NCBI GenBank assembly: GCA_028023455.1
Contig: JAQFVV010006216.1
Coordinates: 2,806,877 to 2,870,876 of the forward strand
Direction of reading: 5' to 3'
Source: Epiperipatus broadwayi
Taxonomy: Eukaryota > Onychophora > Udeonychophora > Euonychophora > Peripatidae
Length of the DNA: 64,000 bases
Shown here: positions 12,859-23,099 of the stretch, in pieces
How the letters are laid out: each line of letters opens with the position of its first letter
Numbering within the stretch: position 1 is the stretch's first letter
Program-made: the position numbers and the translations under genes
Notes under the pieces: generated by a model
Database searches by the model: none
Seen by the model: the letters and a program-made list of their open reading frames with translations, nothing else
Told to the model about the DNA's origin: nothing

Positions 12859-13814
12859 ACCTTTTTTATCGGACAGTAATTTAGTTCCACAAACTAATTG
12901 AGTGAGAGCAGTTCACAAAGTTATTGAGAGAGTGCAGTTCAGAAATTAATTGAGTCAGTTAAGAAACAAAATGCAGTGCTGAGAATATTTTGGAATGCAC
13001 GTTCACCTCCAGCCCAGATGTCCGAGAAAACAGCAGATCTGCCCGTGAAATAATGTCAGCTTAACATCTTAAAAAATCTCCATCAGTATCTATTTGTCTC
13101 CGATAGCAATAATTCGTGAAAATCAGGAAACTCAGCAAGGAAACATCCCAGCCGGCTGGTAAGCATTTATAATGGAAATATCCTCACCGAAAGCAGCCTC
13201 CAAAGAACAAAATTCTACGTCAACATTCAAAATCCTAGGTAAAACATTTGCTTATTTTATTCTATACTGTAATAGCCATTGCATTTCATTAATTCGTGCG
13301 AATCCTCTAAGAGTCTAATTATATGAACTCGATATCATACATAAATGAACTATTGATATGTGTGTGATTAAATTTCGAATGCTATGTAGTCCTTTATTAT
13401 CATTATTATGTATGTGCATGAGTTAATATGTGCGTGATCATTATATCAATATTTATTAGTTAAATTAGAGTGTTCTGTTATTAAATCTATAAGAATATTT
13501 AAACTATTTAGAAATGTTAATTTAAAATATGCGTGTGTTTTATTAGAATTATAAAATGTTTAAATTTAGTAAATAAATGTTAGTTAATAAATTATCTTTA
13601 AAATTAAACTTTATTTGTCGGTCAATTCTTTTTATCAATTCTTTTACAATTCTTTTTAGCAATTCTTTTTAACAAATTCTTTTATTAATTCTTTTAATCA
13701 CTAATTAAGCATAATCTATTAGTGATTACAAACAGCTGAGCTAGTCGTGGATTTAGGCGTTGGGTTAGTGGCCACTATTCAAAGTGCGTTGTCTATTCTT
13801 TTAGAATAAGCAGC

Positions 13815-13825
13815 TGGCGCCCATG
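13815..13825 (+). promoter_or_regulatory. Primer-binding site (tRNA-Lys type)
   Basis: TGGCGCCCATG follows the LTR end ...AAGCA with a two-base gap. TGGCGCCCA is the complement of the 3' end of lysine tRNAs used as primers by many LTR elements. Confidence 0.5.
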
Positions 13826-15679
13826 TTTATACACAAACAAAAAAAAGTGCTTTGAACTTGGTGTTGAACTCAACAGTCGAGAAGAAGTTATGTCCTGGAA
13901 ATGTAACATTAGTTATATACTTTATAGCTATCGTTTGGGCATACATACTCTCCGAGTATGTTCTTCTCTGCCTAAGAGGCCGGTGTTTCGAATCCACATA
14001 CTCGAACATGGGTCAATATATATATATATAATGATAAAGGCAATATGATATTATATATTATAACAAAAGAATAAATGAGGTCTGTTACGAACCTCTGGGT
14101 AGCTTTGCTAAAGGAAATTCCTAGTAAATACAACTAGATGATGAGAAATGCTGGCCTTCCAGTCAAAACATGTCTCAATAATATAATAATAGATTTGATG
14201 TGCTGGACTTCTCATACACATCTTAATGGTAATGCCTGGAAAAGAATCCCTAGTAGGAAAATACATCTACTATAAAGGGAGAGTCAAGGATTGGACTGGT
14301 CATATTTAAACTTCCGAAGGTCCTGAGAGGTATGTAGCAAAGCAAGAATAACAATAATAAAGAAATGGTTGTAACTATAAACACATAATGCCTCAGACAT
14401 ATATAGATAGATAGTGTATCACTAATGAAAATAATAACTTAAATCCTGATTAAAATAATCAGCTCCCTGACATAATAGAAAGACCCCAGAAACCTTAGGA
14501 CATCAATGAAATGAATCATAAAATATAATATAAAAAGGGAAGGCATTTATTAAAAATTAAAATATAAACTGTTTTCCACACTTTCCAAACATTTCATGTA
14601 TTAGCAAGTTATTAAACAGTTCATAATCGATAATTACAAAATAAAACTTTAATTAACATAGATGGGGCATTGAATATCAAACTCACTTCTGGTGAAGTTT
14701 GACAACATATATCACAGTTTTAACATTTTACTGACAAATAAAAATATATATGAATGAAACATATACTGATAAAATGCTATGATAAATGTGCTTTCAATGA
14801 TTTTCTTTCAAGACACTTGCTTTACAGAAATCATGATAGATTTTACTTAACTGATTTAATAAAAAGTATTATCCTTTCAGAAATAATTATGAGGGTACTT
14901 TTAATTTAATTATGAGGGCACTTTTAAGTTGGAGGTAATAATAACACATCTAATTTTTTAAAATAATTTCTATCATTTAAAATAAATTTATAATATAAAA
15001 GGTACAAAACCAAAGAAGTTTTTTTCTATTAATTAATTTAAGGGAAATAAGTCTCCTGTAATGATTTTTAAATGAAGAAAATAAGAGGGAGGGTTTAAAG
15101 TTAGTTTCTCATTGAGTTTTATACTTGGCAATTTCAGTAAGTCAATATTCTAAATAAACCAACAAAAATTAATTTAATTTGCCACATCAAAATAATGTGA
15201 GATTTTTATAAGAATTGATATTTTAAATTTAAAAGAAAAAATTAAAAGATGCATTTTAAAAATAAGTTGTATAAACATTACAGATATATAAAATATAAAT
15301 TAATATTGATTTAGAAAACAGGTAAAATAGAATCAGTGGCTTGCGGCAAATTGGACATTACCCCAGAATCAATTGGTAGACTTTCCATGGCTTGAAACAG
15401 GAAGTTATACAATCAGATCATTTAGCAGGCTTCCTTGACACAATACAGTCTCCGGCTAGATGTTTAAAGCACCAGAATGGCATTGATGAGCTGGTGAAAA
15501 CAGAGCTCTGGAAAGCAACAGCTGATCTGTTCATCCCATCATTTCTTTAGTCACAATATACTGTAAATCTAAACTACTCTCTTCAGTGAACTGTTCTCAA
15601 TAAATTGTTTTTCAATTAATAATCTGTTCTTCAATAAATTGTTCTTCAAATAATAATTTCTTCTTATCAAAAATTTCCA

Positions 15680-15689
15680 CTATTTATAT
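15680..15689 (-). promoter_or_regulatory. TATA box of the Gypsy 5' LTR
   Basis: Minus-strand ATATAAATAG lies about 0.8 kb into the LTR from its TGAAGC start at 16486, a plausible U3/R border position for transcription of the minus-strand pol genes. Confidence 0.45.
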
Positions 15690-15830
15690 GATGACAACTA
15701 CCAATTGCAATGGTTCTAAGTAGTTCTCTGAGGTTGGTGTCTGCTTTGGCAGGAAATCTATAATCCTGCATTAACATGCCCCAAGAGTTGATTTGCTAAT
15801 TAAAAGAAAAAACAATAAGCATATTAAGTT

Positions 15831-16057
15831 TATCAGTCATTGTATTAACAAAGCCTATTTAATTAAAGTTTAGATTAACAAAAATGTAGATTTTATTCAG
15901 AAAAGCTTTAGAAATTTGATCCAATGACTTTCAAACTTATATTTTATCAGTCATTGTATTAACAAAGCCTATTTAATTAAGGTTTAGATTAACAAAAATG
16001 TAGATTTTATTCAGAAAAACTTTAGAAATTTGATCCAATGACTTTCAAACTTATATT
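15831..16057. repeat. 114-bp tandem duplication
   Basis: The block starting TATCAGTCATTGTATTAAC at 15831 recurs at 15945 with only a few mismatches. It lies within the U3 part of the Gypsy LTR. Confidence 0.9.
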
Positions 16058-16486
16058 GATACAAAATACAAATTTACAAAATATACCCCTACCAATATTA
16101 AATTGTGTAGATAAATGACCCTTTATTGTACATTGATTAAAAGATAAATATAAAATGTTACCAACTGATTTATTGAAAAATGAACTTTAATAAAAGAATT
16201 TAAAATATTTGTAACATTTTATAGATATCTAGGATTCACGTCAATTTAATAAAATAAACACTATACATTTTTACAAATATAAAATAAATAAACTATTATA
16301 AAAAGGTTAGTTTAAATTATAAAGTAAAATTAATGAAATATAAAAGATTATAATATTAATTATAAATCTACTACCACCTATTATGAGATGGGTATCAGAT
16401 AATATAAGATTAGGTTCAAACCCATACTAGTGCTGATGACATTGGCACTAGGTGAAGGAGAAATATGTACTATATTTCCAGCTTCA

Positions 16487-16490
16487 ATTT
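16487..16490. repeat. Target-site duplication ATTT, right
   Basis: This is the partner of 6544-6547. PLE sequence resumes directly after it. Confidence 0.75.
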
Positions 16491-16544
16491 AAACTTTTCA
16501 AACACAAGTAATAACACACAAATAGACAATACAGGTTAATAATT

Positions 16545-16589
16545 ACACAATGTTTCATGTAGTACTATTCTCCACTCTTCTTCAGGTGT
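16545..16589 (-). ncRNA. Hammerhead-like ribozyme motif in PLE 3' region, copy A
   Basis: On the minus strand: helix I strand ACAC, core CTGAAGA, a helix II region, core GAAA, then CATT and the second helix I strand GTGT. The CpG-bearing form GAAACGTT, which would give a two-pair helix III, is inferred to be ancestral; C-A is now mismatched. PLE pseudo-LTRs of many animals are known to carry minimal hammerheads in the sense strand, and this motif is also in the sense strand. Helix II is weaker here than in the copy at 19285. Confidence 0.5.
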
Positions 16590-16608
16590 TGCTGGTCTAT
16601 ATGCACAC

Positions 16609-16700
16609 TGACAATATTTGCTTAGAAGTTGAACTCACTCCTTTAGATTTTTGAATATTGAATTTAAGACAAACACTCTACCAACTGAGCTATTCTGTCA
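16609..16700 (-). other. tRNA-like module in PLE 3' region, copy A
   Basis: The minus strand starts TGACAG and ends TTGTCA, which pair as an acceptor-like stem. It has a perfect A box (TAGCTCAGTTGGTAGAG) and a B-box-like GAGTTCAACTTC near its 3' side. The 92-nt length suggests a large variable arm; no clean anticodon arm is seen. It lies 19 nt upstream of the hammerhead-like motif, as in the copy at 19349. Confidence 0.6.
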
Positions 16701-16766
16701 GAGGATATATATAGTAGAAATTTGATATATTATATATGATGGTTGGTTCAAATTCTCCTGAGTCCT

Positions 16767-19085
16767 TCAATTTTTTTTAACGAGGCTAATTTTTTTTTCC
16801 TTGAGAGCAAGATTAATTAGAGGCTTCCATACATTGTGTATTGCCACACTGTGTTGACTTATGGAATTATTTAACAGTGTCATATGAGCATTTTCCTTGA
16901 ATTTTCTTCTATGCATTTTTTCCTCTATCCAATATCTTTGTATTTTCTCACTTAAGCATATGGTCATTAGTACATACACAATCTGCTATGGTAGACACGT
17001 CTGTTTTTTTCTCTTTTAACCATTAGTTTGGGCTCTTTTAAATGCTGTTCAACAGAGTGACAAATCTTACCAATATATTTCCTTCTACATTCATGTGGTA
17101 TATTTCATAGATGCAGTTTTTGTTCTTCAGCATTTCCAGTTTAAGCTTAGTAAAAGTAACAATTCATTGAAGTGTGATATAGTTTTGGAAAGCAGTACTA
17201 ATGTGATATTGACTGCAGATTTTCTTTAATTTGTCTGCCATTCCTGGTATGTATGGATACACTACAATACCAATAATTGTTTTCTCTTTTGGTGTCTCTT
17301 TGTGTTGTCTATTGAAGGTTTTCCTGATGACTGCTGATGGATAACCATTTTTTATAAGTATTTGTTCTATGTGAATCTTTTCTTTTTCCAAATCACTGGT
17401 TTCTAAACAAACCTCCTTTGCTCTGTCCTGTAGTGATAGTACAATTCCCTGTTTAGTGCTTCTTGTATGATTGGATGTATATGCCAAATACTTGCCAGTA
17501 TGTGTTGGTTTCCTATACACTGTTGTTTTTACACTGCCCTGAGGGATTCTTGTCACAACAACATCCAAGAATTCCAATTTTTGTTCTTGTTCCTATACAA
17601 TTGTGAATTTAATTGTAGGAGATATATTGTTAATATGCATCCAGGATGACAGTAATTTTACCTCACCATGTATCCATATCACAAATATACATCAATATAT
17701 TGAATTCACACTTTAGGTGGACATGGAATAGTATTTATGGCTGTGGTTTCAAGTTCTTTCATGTAAATGTTACTGAGCAAGGATGATAGTGATGATTCCA
17801 TGGCCATCCCTTGATTTTGTTGGAAGAATTCTGAATTATATTGAAAGTATATTGTTGCTATTCAGAATGTTAATAATGCCATTATACTATCAATAGGTAG
17901 AGCTGTTCTAGTTTGTAGACTATTAACATCATATAACTTTTTCCTTACAATAGATAATGCCTCATCACATGGTACATTTGTAAACAGATTTCCCACATTA
18001 AAGCTTACCAATATGTCAGTTTTACCATTTTCATGTTCCTGACTAATTCTATAAAGTGCTTAGAATCCCTGACAAAAGACTGTGTCCTGTATGCCAATCG
18101 TCTAAGAACTTCGAGAAGAAATCTTGACAAATTTTGACATGGTGAATTTCTAAAACTAACAATAAGTCTTAATGGAACATTGTCTTTATGGATTTTAGGC
18201 AGTCCATACAGGTGTAGAATCTTGCAGAAATACAAAGTTAATTTTCTTTTTTCTGAATCACTGAAATACCTGTGATGCTTTTTGAAGTAATGCTTGTAGT
18301 TTTACATCTGAATTCGGAATTGGATTTTTTTGCTACTTTTTTGTATTGCCTTGTATTTTGTTATAATAATCAGTTTTATTCATTACAACTGTAGTGTTTC
18401 CTTTGTCTGCAGGTAGAATGATTATAGATGTATCCTGTTTGAGAGATTTAATAGCTTTCCTCTCATCACATGAAATGTTTGACTTCTCCTTGTGCACTTG
18501 ATGTCTTTCAAGTGTCCTTTTTATTCTCCAGCATAACTCTGCTACTTCTTCTAGAGTCAAGTTTTGGGTCACTTCATCAGTAGGCCGTTATATCCAATAG
18601 TGGGACAGTAGTTGGTGTAATGGCGAAATTCAAACCTTTTTCAAGAACTGATAATTCACACATTTTTCAAGAACTGATAATTTGCAATCAGGAAGGTGTT
18701 TAGAATTAAGATTTTTCACAGATGATAAGAATAGACTATTTGCAGTATAACTTTTGACTTCATTGTGTAGATTTACAAGCTGCTTCTTCTGAAGTTTCTT
18801 TTATCCTTCCATGTAATTTACAATGTGATCTGTTCACTGCTTGACATATTCTTGAGAAATCTTCATCTGTAACTTTATTTTGGTAAACCACTGAATCTTT
18901 ATACTTTCTCTCAATAAGGCCTCATTTGCTCTCTGAATAATTTTCTCAAATCTCTTGGAGGCAATAGGAGGTTTTAACTGCAAACCCTTAGAAATGATCC
19001 CTTCTGATTTATATTTACATAAAAAATGATTTTCTACTTTAGCCAGTTTTAGACATAATTTTTCATAATGTCTAAATTTCAACAT
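16767..19085 (-). pseudogene. PLE reverse transcriptase / GIY-YIG protein, copy A
   Basis: N-terminal part: 19085-18834. Then 18572-18333 with ILPADKGNTTVVMNKTDY, the P-DKG block of PLE reverse transcriptases. Then 18235-18005 with LYGLPKIHKDNVPLRLIVS. Next is a frame-broken stretch with GMAMESSLSSLLSNIYMKELE (motif B region) and a degraded YIDD. Then 17577-17164, starting EFLDVVVTR and containing VYRKPTHTGKYL, the thumb. Finally, at about 17140-16990, a frameshifted CIYEI...KYIGK, the GIY-YIG core, and a tail at 16979-16767. Many stops and frameshifts. Such proteins copy RNA at nicked DNA ends. Confidence 0.85.
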
Positions 19086-19284
19086 AGCATCTGGACCATA
19101 CTAAGTACTTAGTATTTGTCTGAAGGTTTGTAATGATGATATATTATAAGATATGATATGTTGGATATTTCTATCATTTATGATAGAATGTTGAATGTAT
19201 AGAAAATTTTAAACTTTATTTAAACTTTCCAAATATAAACAACTTGTTAGTAATAACACAAATAGACAATAAAAATTAGTAATT

Positions 19285-19329
19285 ACACAATGTTTCGAGT
19301 AGTAGTATTTTCCACTCTTCTTCAGGTGT
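19285..19329 (-). ncRNA. Hammerhead-like ribozyme motif in PLE 3' region, copy B
   Basis: Minus strand: ACAC, core CTGAAGA, one A, a six-pair helix II (GAGTGG with CTACTC, one G-T), core GAAA, CATT, GTGT. All conserved core positions fit CUGANGA and GAAA. Helix III would be A-U plus a C-A mismatch that was probably C-G. It is the best preserved of the PLE copies. Confidence 0.55.
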
Positions 19330-19348
19330 TGTTGTCCGATATGTACAG

Positions 19349-19441
19349 TGATAATATTTACTTAGAAGTTGAACTCATGTCTTTAGATTCTTGAATATTG
19401 AAATTTGAAGCAAATGCTCTATCAACTGAGCCATTCTGTCA
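19349..19441 (-). other. tRNA-like module in PLE 3' region, copy B
   Basis: Minus strand starts TGACAG, has an A box TGGCTCAGTTGATAGAG and B-box-like GAGTTCAACTTC. The closing stem has one mismatch. The spacing to the hammerhead-like motif is 19 nt, identical to copy A. Confidence 0.55.
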
Positions 19442-19500
19442 AAGGTAACATATAGTAGAAATTTGATATACTTATATATGAGGATTGGTTCAAATGTATC

Positions 19501-20490
19501 ATGTAATGAGGCATTGTCTATTGTAAGGAAAAAGTTATATGATGATAATAGTCTACAAACTAGAACAGCTCTACCATTGATAGTTTAATGGAATTATTAA
19601 CATTCTGCATAACAATAACATACTTTCAATATAATTCAGAATTCTTCCAACAAAATCAAGAGATGGCCATGGGATCATTATTATCACCCTTGCTCAGTAA
19701 CATGTACACAAAAGAACTTGAAACCACAGCCATAAATACTACTCCATGACCACCTAAAGTGTATCTTTGATATATTGATGATACATTTGTGGTATGGCCA
19801 AATGGTGAGGTAAAATTACAGTCATTCTGGATGCACATTAGCAAACATATCTCCTACAATTAAATTCACAATGGAATCAGAACAAGAACAAAAATTTGCA
19901 TTCTTGAATGTTCTTGAGACAATATTCCTCATCAATGTAAAAACTAACAGTGTATAGGACATCAACATACACTGGAAAGTACTTGGTATATACATCCAAT
20001 CTTACAAGAAGCACTAAACAATGAATTGTACTATCACTATGGAACAGAGCAAAGTAGGTTTGTTCAGAAACCAGTGATTTGGAAAAGAAAAGATTGACAC
20101 AGAACAAGTGCTTATGAACAATGGTTATCCATCAGCAGTCATCAAGAAAACATTCAATAGACAACATAGAGAGACACCAAGAGAGAAAACAATTATTGGT
20201 ATGGTAATGTCAGAATGGCAGACAAATTACAGAAACTCTGCAGTCAATATTATATTAGAACTGCTTTTCAAACCAATTCCACACTTTGAGGAATGCTTAC
20301 TTCTATTGAGTCTAAATTGCAAATGCTGAAGAACAAAAACTGCATCTATGAAATACCATATGAATGTGGAAGGAAATATATTGGTGAGATCTGTCACCCT
20401 GTTGAACTGTGTTTGAAAGAGCAGAAACTAATGGTTAAAAGAGAAAAAGCAGATGTGTCTACCATAGCAGATCATGTATCAGGTTAGCAG
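19501..20490 (+). pseudogene. PLE ORF fragment in inverted orientation, copy B
   Basis: The plus strand carries PLE coding sequence from RT motif B onward (AMGSLLSPLLSNMYTKELETTA near 19663-19730), a YIDDTFVVW-type motif C near 19770 with intact YIDD, the thumb, and NGYPSAVIKKTFNRQH at 20108. The GIY-YIG core CIYEIPYECGRKYIGEI is at about 20340-20390, ending VSTIADHVSG before a stop near 20487. It is inverted relative to copy A and lacks its N-terminal half. Frameshifts break it, but the nuclease stretch is clean. Confidence 0.85.
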
Positions 20491-22720
20491 TCTCTTAATT
20501 TAACTTCAATACTGTTTGCGCTTTGTAAAATAAATATTTATTTAAATAAGCATTTATTTTAAATATATTAAATGAAATAGGAGATTTATACATTTTTTTG
20601 TATTTTTTTCATAAGGAGCTTATTTAACCATACACATATCACCTGATTCTGTATAAAAGTATCTCAATAAATGCCTTTTCTTCCAACCTATATTTTTGTT
20701 TTCCAATATATCCATAAAAAAAACCACTTCATTCTATGAAATGACATTTAATTTTTATATAACTTTTAAAATAAAATTTACTAGCTCTCATAAATCATAA
20801 GTTGCACTAAAATATCAGTTCTCTCAAAACCCTTTTTTTTTGTAGTCTTCAATATTAAATTAAACTTTTAGCATTGCTTATGCCTCACCAGTTTTTATTT
20901 CAGTTATTTATTTTCAACTTAATCCTGCATTATTGCACAACTTACTGTATCTTTATACATATATAAATAAATATTTTTAAAAATATTTCTAAATTACATT
21001 TGTTGAAAATTGTTAGTTTATATACTGTAACCATCAAGTTATAGTTTACAAGTATTGCCTTATATGAATATTTTTCTTTATTCTAAATAACAAAATATTA
21101 AAACTTATATATATATAGGATAAATTTTAATGTGGTTTTAAAATGTAGCAATATGTGTAAAACTAAAATATATTATAATTTTTTATTTTAAAACAATATT
21201 ACAATTTTAAATAAAAGAAACATTGCTATAGAAATCAGTTACAAATGACTAGGGAAAAAATAAAAATGTTTGAACCAACAGAAGCTTTCTAAAATCATCT
21301 GCATTTCAATAAACAGTGGGAATTGTAAGTACTTTGTTATCATGTCTTTTACTGTATAGAAGTCAAAAAAATTTTATAAGGATTTTTAAGTTAATATGCA
21401 TTTTATGGAGTAGAAAACCCTCCAAAATGCTTTACCTGATCTTCCAGCATTGTAGCCTAATATGAAGCTGCAGGCAAAGAAATGCCCTAAAAAATTAACC
21501 TTGATTCTCTCAATCTATTCATCACTATTCAAGGCTGATGAAATATTTGAATTTCCATACTATAAAACGGAAAGTAGTCATGTAAAGTGATTTTCTGATA
21601 GAAATGTATCTCTATAAATTAATCTGTGAATCTACCTATTTTCAATGCTCAAAATAAAATTGGAATGGAAACTCTCATAGGAAAACTGCCTTGGAATGAA
21701 CCAAATTAAGCTAAAATATTATATTGCCAGCAGACATTAACATTTAATGATTAATGGCCATATTTCCACAGTTAGATACAAAATATATATGCAAGCTCAC
21801 AAAGACATTATGATAAATTAGCTAAACTTTCTATAGATATTCTCAAAGAGTTATTGTAAGTTACAAAGATTTTTTTTTTCCTTTCACACATGATATCATA
21901 TAATTTTTTAATTGTAAATATGTAAATACATTTTATTATTAGTATCATATAATTATATTCTTTAATTAAAGTTATCGCTGTTGTTAATAATTTTGTTGTT
22001 TATTATTTCTCATTGAACCCAAACTGATTATTTAGTTTGTTAATGTAATAAAGTATTAGGTGGAGGAGGATAATGATCATGAAATATAATTAAATCTACA
22101 TGGAAATTTGTTTTTATGTGGGTTCAATTTGATCATTGCTTGTCAGTATTATCGATTTGTCAATTAAAAATAAGTTTTATTATCCATTCCATCATATACA
22201 TGGTCACCCATTAGTTATATTCAAATTCCCTTAGGCAAAAATTAATTTACAATATTGTATTTTTTTTTTCATTTTATTGTTAATGGGATTCATACCAATT
22301 CTCAAAAGGGCAGTTACCATTACATTTGGGAGCTTGTGTCCAGCATTATCTTGATTAAACACAAAGAGAAGTTGAACCCAGTTTAGTTTTTAAAATATAT
22401 TTTATTAGTAGTAGTACTTCAAAAAATATAAATGATCATTGAAATATAGAATATAAATACTTGGTCAGATGAGAAATATGATCATTTATTTTGTTATAAA
22501 TAAAAATCAATTAATAAACACATAAGGTTCTTGGATAGTGAAAGAAATGGATTGGTAGAAATAATAGTAATATGCAAATAAATGAAATAAGACATTAAAT
22601 TTAAAATGTAATACATTGTCTGGTCATCCGCACTGCTTGATGGTGCTGTTGTTAATGAAAAACAAATAAATATAATGTTACTAGGCTGTTTTTATTTTGT
22701 TGATTTTATGTTTTTAATTT
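20491..22720. other. AT-rich DNA without a recognised gene
   Basis: No frame gives a recognisable protein and no repeat relation to the rest of the window was seen. Confidence 0.5.
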
Positions 22721-22779
22721 TTGGATGTGTTTGCTTTTTATTTTATTTTTTGACCGGTTTTATGTATATTTCTTAAAAA

Positions 22780-23000
22780 TAAATAATTTTTTTTTTTTTT
22801 TTTTTGGCTTTTTAAAACATTCGGTCTTTTTTTGTTTTTTTAACAAACCTTTTTTTTTCTGGTCTTTTTTTTTTGTTAAGAAACTTTTTTCCAGTTCTTT
22901 TTTGGCTTTTAAAAAACTTTTTTTTTGGTCATTTACCAGGTTTTTATTCATAAACAAATATATAGAAATTGCTTCTTTTTTTTTTTGCATTAGTTTGCTT
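22780..23000. repeat. T-rich, strand-biased tract
   Basis: Runs of 7-17 T are separated by short GG/GGC/CCAG spacers and TTAAAA, giving quasi-periodic T-tract DNA. ORFs on either strand are F- or K-rich artefacts. It lies next to the Merlin remnant. Confidence 0.7.
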
Positions 23001-23099
23001 TTAACAACAACCAAAAAGGAAAAAAAATGGCTGCAAAACAAACAACAAAAAAACTTTTTATTTTATAGAGACACAATCAACCTCATTTCACTGCTGTAA

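Larger units (their letters stand above)
12218..13812 (+). repeat. Nested plus-strand LTR (candidate)
   Basis: A TATA box at 12849 reads on the plus strand, opposite to the surrounding Gypsy element. The segment ends in CA at 13812, two bases before TGGCGCCCATG, a good primer-binding site start. A TGTGAAGG at 12218 is a possible LTR start but I could not confirm it. No pol follows, so this would be a solo LTR or a 5' end fragment. Confidence 0.45.
6548..16486 (-). mobile_element. Gypsy-type LTR retrotransposon inserted in PLE
   Basis: The element starts TG (6548) and ends CA (16486), flanked by ATTT on both sides. The two ends match: TGCACCAGTCAAAAT at 6548 with TGCCGGTCAAAATT at 11435, and GAAATATGTACTATATTTCC at 6680 and 16460. 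Between them, reading minus, are protease, reverse transcriptase, RNase H and integrase remnants in Gypsy order (integrase last). No gag is recognised. The right (5') LTR is about 5 kb and holds foreign DNA. The left (3') LTR is only 159 bp. Confidence 0.8.
11435..16486 (-). repeat. Right (5') LTR of the Gypsy element with inserted DNA
   Basis: It starts TGCCGGTCAAAA and ends CAGCTTCA like the left LTR but is about 5 kb long. The part from 16486 down to 15680 would be U3, with a minus-strand TATA box at 15680. A plus-strand LTR (about 12.2-13.8 kb) and a 114-bp duplication lie inside. How much is original LTR and how much insertion is unclear. Confidence 0.6.
16491..19215 (-). mobile_element. 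Penelope-like element, copy A
   Basis: A minus-strand element with a reverse transcriptase followed by a GIY-YIG-like endonuclease and C-terminal tail, then a 3' region with a tRNA-like module and a hammerhead-like motif. Its 5' end (19080-19215) runs straight into the 3' end of another PLE copy, the head-to-tail arrangement (pseudo-LTR) known from this class. Confidence 0.85.
19216..19500 (-). mobile_element. PLE 3' region (pseudo-LTR) joined to copy A
   Basis: This segment matches 16491-16760 closely: the same terminal stretch, hammerhead-like motif, tRNA-like module and GGTTCAAAT. It is followed not by minus-strand ORF sequence but, after about 19500, by PLE ORF sequence on the plus strand, so an inversion breakpoint lies here. 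Confidence 0.8.

Noticed and set aside
13930-14012. tRNA-like piece with CATACTC/GAGTATG hairpin and TTTCGAATCC B-box-like string
   Set aside because: No A box or acceptor pairing found, so not called as a tRNA.
22725-23099. 124-codon F-rich ORF and 93-codon K-rich antisense ORF
   Set aside because: Both arise from T-tract DNA and lack any domain.
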